A stretch of 64,000 nt of DNA from Pseudomonas azotoformans (GTDB taxonomy: Bacteria > Pseudomonadota > Gammaproteobacteria > Pseudomonadales > Pseudomonadaceae): the NCBI RefSeq assembly GCF_900103345.1, contig NZ_LT629702.1, positions 2,542,001 through 2,606,000 of the forward strand. The letters are read 5' to 3'. The notes under the pieces were generated by a model that had not been told where the DNA came from, ran no database searches, and was given only the letters and a program-made list of their open reading frames with translations. Below, piece by piece: positions 61,442-64,000 of this stretch. The position numbers and the translations under genes were made by a program. The number at the start of each line of letters is the position of its first letter. Within the stretch, counting starts at the first letter, position 1.

Positions 61442-61784
61442 AACGTACCTCGTGTAGTCACCCCAGACTCGAAACCGCCAGGGACGAAATAGCTCAGCAA
61501 CCCGCGAATGATCATCGCAGGTTGCAGGAAAAAACCATGATAGCTGTAGAAGTGGTGCCGAATGTGACGGGTTTCAAGACCATCGTCCTACGTGCCGTGC
61601 CGGATCAATGTTGCAATAAGACTAACGGTCAGCAAATAAACCGAAAAACTTGGCCGAAAAGCCATTTCGGCTGTCGCCCTCGGCAGTGATGGCCTCTATA
61701 CTAGCTCCCCGTTTGTGCACCGCTCTAGTGCATTCGGCTGGAGCGCGACACGTCCCTCCTACCCCCCATAGAGCTGCCGCAAAA
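61442..61784. other. Divergent intergenic region between uvrB and tyrB
   Basis: 343 bp without a supported gene. TATACT at 61697-61702 is a possible -10 for the aminotransferase, with no good -35. An in-frame extension of the aminotransferase upstream of 61785 lacks family support. Confidence 0.45.
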
Positions 61785-62981
61785 ATGAGCCTGTTCTCCG
61801 CTGTCGAAATGGCACCACGCGATCCTATCCTGGGCCTCAACGAAGCATTCAACGCCGATACACGAACCACCAAGGTCAACCTTGGCGTGGGCGTTTACTG
61901 CAACGAGGAGGGGAAGATTCCACTCTTGCGTGCCGTTGCCGAAGCGGAAGCCATTCGCGTGGCGCAACACGCCGCCCGTGGCTACCTGCCGATCGACGGC
62001 ATCGCGGCCTACGACAAGGCCGTGCAAACCCTGCTGTTCGGCGCTGAATCGCCACTGCTCAGCGCTGGCCGCGTCACCACCGTACAAGCGGTCGGCGGCA
62101 CTGGCGCGCTGAAGCTGGGGGCTGATTTCCTCAAGCAACTGCTGCCCAACGCCGTCGTCGCCATCAGCGACCCGAGCTGGGAAAACCACCGCGCCCTGTT
62201 CGAAACCGCCGGTTTCCCGGTGCAGAACTACCGCTACTACGACGCCGCCACCCACGACGTGAACCGTGCCGGCCTGCTCGAAGACCTCAACGCCCTGCCG
62301 CCGCAATCCATCGTGGTACTGCACGCCTGCTGCCACAACCCGACCGGCGTCGACCTGAGCCCGGCCGACTGGCAGAACGTGCTGGACGTGGTCAAGGCCA
62401 AGAACCTGGTGCCGTTCCTCGACATGGCCTACCAGGGCTTTGGCGACGGCATCCACGAAGACGCCGCAGCGGTGCGCCTGTTCGCTGAATCGGGCCTGAC
62501 CTTCTTTGTGTCCAGCTCGTTCTCCAAGTCGTTCTCCCTGTACGGCGAACGGGTGGGCGCACTGTCCATCGTCGGCGAGTCCAAGGAAGAAAGCGCGCGC
62601 ATCCTGTCCCAGGTCAAGCGTGTGATCCGCACCAACTACTCCAACCCGCCCACCCACGGCGCGGCGATTGTTGCCGCAGTGCTGAACAGCCCTGAGCTGC
62701 GCGCCCAGTGGGAAGCCGAACTGGCCGAAATGCGCCTGCGCATCCGTGGCATGCGTGAGCAGATGGTCGCCGAACTGGCCAAGGCCGCTCCAGGCCACGA
62801 CTTCAGCTTCGTCGGCCGCCAGCGCGGGATGTTCTCCTACTCCGGCCTGACCGTTGAGCAAGTTACCCGCTTGCGCAGCGAATTCGGCATCTACGCACTG
62901 GATACCGGGCGTATCTGTGTGGCGGCGTTGAACCAGTCGAACATTGATGCAGTCACAAAGGCAATCGTTCAGGTGCTGTAA
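61785..62981 (+). CDS. tyrB: Aromatic/aspartate aminotransferase
   Basis: 398 residues, PLP class I aminotransferase of the TyrB/AspC group: start MSLFSAVEMAPRDPILGLNEAF, VGVYCNEEGKIPLL, HACCHNPTGVD, the PLP Lys in SSSFSKSFSLYGERVG, and QRGMFSYSGL. Transfers amino groups between glutamate and aromatic keto acids (and oxaloacetate). TyrB versus AspC cannot be settled by sequence motifs alone. Confidence 0.93.
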   Translation: MSLFSAVEMAPRDPILGLNEAFNADTRTTKVNLGVGVYCNEEGKIPLLRAVAEAEAIRVAQHAARGYLPIDGIAAYDKAVQTLLFGAESPLLSAGRVTTVQAVGGTGALKLGADFLKQLLPNAVVAISDPSWENHRALFETAGFPVQNYRYYDAATHDVNRAGLLEDLNALPPQSIVVLHACCHNPTGVDLSPADWQNVLDVVKAKNLVPFLDMAYQGFGDGIHEDAAAVRLFAESGLTFFVSSSFSKSFSLYGERVGALSIVGESKEESARILSQVKRVIRTNYSNPPTHGAAIVAAVLNSPELRAQWEAELAEMRLRIRGMREQMVAELAKAAPGHDFSFVGRQRGMFSYSGLTVEQVTRLRSEFGIYALDTGRICVAALNQSNIDAVTKAIVQVL

Positions 62982-63081
62982 ACCTGCAGTCGTTGCACCA
63001 GAAGGGGAAGCCGATGGCTTCCCCTTTTTCGTCTCCAGCCCCTAGACTGAACCTCGACCGCCCCTTTGCTGTGAGTACCTT

Positions 63082-63291
63082 ATGAGAAACGATGACCTGG
63101 ACCTGCGTGCCGACCGCGACGAACTCGACCACTTCACCCCGCGCGCGCCGCATGTAAAGCGCCAGAAGAGCCTGGTACTGCAAGTGGCACTCGGTGTGTT
63201 CCTCGGTGGCCTGGCACTGTGGCTGGTGCAGCTGGGCGCAACGGCACTGATGGCAAAACTGGCCATGGGCACCCTGCAATTTGGCGGCTGA
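63082..63291 (+). CDS. Small single-helix membrane protein
   Basis: 69 residues: an acidic, charged N-terminal 28 (MRNDDLDLRADRDELDHFTP), one membrane helix (LVLQVALGVFLGGLALWLV) and a short Gly-rich end. N-terminus probably cytoplasmic. The first codon is at 63082, 100 bp after the aminotransferase. Conserved-looking but of unknown function. Confidence 0.7.
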   Translation: MRNDDLDLRADRDELDHFTPRAPHVKRQKSLVLQVALGVFLGGLALWLVQLGATALMAKLAMGTLQFGG

Positions 63292-63300
63292 TACAGATCA

Positions 63301-63425
63301 AAATGTGGGAGGGGCGGTGCGACGATTCGACTTGCCCCCGATGGCGGTGGCTCAGACACAGATGTAGTGACTGGCACACTGCTATCGGGAGCAAGTCGAA
63401 TCGTCGCACCGCCCCTCCCACATTT
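63301..63425. repeat. Variant inverted REP pair with enlarged core
   Basis: Two arms reading AATGTGGGAGGGGCGGTGCG and ACGATTCGACTTGCCCCCGA face each other (63301-63345 and inverse 63380-63425). Compared with the other REPs the 5-nt GCTTG core is replaced by a 20-nt segment, and the GAT ends point inward instead of outward. A minority REP class. Confidence 0.85.
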
Positions 63426-64000
63426 GATTGCGTTCCTCCAACAGCTTCACGAAGCTGTTCAGGCTCTGCGACACCGTCCCCCGCCGCCAGATCAGCCAGG
63501 TGTGCAGAACCCGGAAGTTATCCGTCAGCGGCCACACACTCACCGCCGCCGACCCCGGCATGCTCTCCAGCATGCTGCGGGGCATCAGCGCCAGCCCGGC
63601 GCCGGCACTGACGCAGGCGAGCATGCCGTGGTAGGACTCGATCTCGAAGATCTTGCCCGGCACCGCGCCGTCCTGTGAAAACCAGCGTTCAAAATGGTGT
63701 CGGTATGAGCAGTTGGAACGGAAGGTGTAGATGTTCTCGCCGTTCACATCCTGGCCGCGCTTGATCGGCGCATGATGCAGCGGCGCAATCACCACCATCT
63801 CCTCTTCAAACACCGCCACCCCTTCCAGCGTGGCATGCAGCACCGGCCCGTCGACAAACGCCGCCGCCAGGCGCCCCGACAACACCCCCTCGATCATCGT
63901 GCCCGACGGTCCGGTGCTCAGGTCCAGCTCGACCTTGGTGTGTTTCTGGTTGTACGCCGCGAGCAACGCCGGGATACGCACCGCTGCCGTGCTTTCCAGC
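63382..64000 (-). CDS. LysR-family regulator, C-terminal part
   Basis: About 206 residues of the effector-binding domain, cut by the right window edge; the N-terminal DNA-binding part lies outside. It has LSTGPSGTMIEGVLSGRLAAAFVDGP and GLALMPRSML typical of LysR regulators. The last about 15 residues (NQMWEGRCDDSTCSR) are read from the variant REP at 63382-63425, so the stop lies in the repeat and the tail is not ancestral. Target unknown. Confidence 0.88.
   Translation of the reverse strand, partial: LESTAAVRIPALLAAYNQKHTKVELDLSTGPSGTMIEGVLSGRLAAAFVDGPVLHATLEGVAVFEEEMVVIAPLHHAPIKRGQDVNGENIYTFRSNCSYRHHFERWFSQDGAVPGKIFEIESYHGMLACVSAGAGLALMPRSMLESMPGSAAVSVWPLTDNFRVLHTWLIWRRGTVSQSLNSFVKLLEERNQMWEGRCDDSTCSR

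Noticed and set aside
61442..61784. LexA box before uvrB
   Set aside because: No CTGT-N8-ACAG sequence is found in the gap.

Overview
The window is an ordinary chromosomal segment of a Pseudomonas, most likely of the P. fluorescens group. This rests on the gene orders infC-rpmI-rplT-pheS, truA-trpF-accD-folC-dedD-cvpA-purF-metZ and leuCD-leuB-asd-fimV, on Pseudomonas-restricted families (DUF1654, DUF2790), on an RsmE-type CsrA protein, and on GTGGGAGGGGGCTTGCCCCC-type REP elements. The strain and its nearest relatives cannot be fixed from the sequence alone.

Layout. 0-3.6 kb: translation genes on the minus strand (thrS, infC, rpmI, rplT, start of pheS). 3.6-6 kb: small secreted or unknown proteins and a cold-shock gene. 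6-13.2 kb: a complete ribose operon, rbsBACRKD, ending in an exported nucleoside hydrolase, with a clear promoter and operator. 13.3-14.7 kb: periplasmic glutaminase/asparaginase (ansB) behind a complete sigma-54-type control region. 14.8-18.2 kb: a LexA-boxed DUF1654-endonuclease I pair, a lipoprotein, rsmE, small proteins and a HAD phosphatase. 18.2-21.6 kb: a metal-type two-component system with an exported hydrolase and a DUF2790 protein that share an upstream box. 22-24.3 kb: DUF969-DUF979-pcp. 24.6-27.6 kb: lipoprotein, a 54-residue membrane protein, tRNA-Val, an FAD oxidoreductase, and a tRNA-Val/Asp/Asp cluster. 27.7-46 kb: a long minus-strand run of biosynthetic genes (metZ, purF, folC, accD, trpF, asd, leuBDC) with fimV inside it. 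46-50.4 kb: a LysR regulator and a five-PAS GGDEF-EAL protein. 50.4-54 kb: an accessory locus. 54-64 kb: dusC, hydrolases, a TetR regulator, duplicated tRNA-Ala/Glu, gltX, uvrB, an aromatic aminotransferase, and a LysR gene cut by the window edge.

The most unusual part is 50.4-53.6 kb. A minus-strand sequence GGAACT-N15-CCACGAA at 53593-53620 matches the hrp box used by the type III secretion sigma factor HrpL. It stands about 100 bp before a 544-residue repeat protein whose N-terminus fits the rules for type III export. The next gene encodes a 432-residue protein made of two homologous domains: the second keeps a Cys-His-Asp arrangement like that of papain-fold enzymes, and the first has lost the Cys and His. 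I did not recognise either protein. I propose a HrpL-controlled, possibly type III-secreted pair; no secretion apparatus lies in the window.

Control sites that agree with gene function: a 14-bp palindrome over the rbs start site, AauR-type sites plus IHF and -24/-12 elements for ansB, a LexA box over the -10 of the DUF1654-endA pair, and an RsmE/CsrA-type GGA site over the rsmE Shine-Dalgarno sequence.
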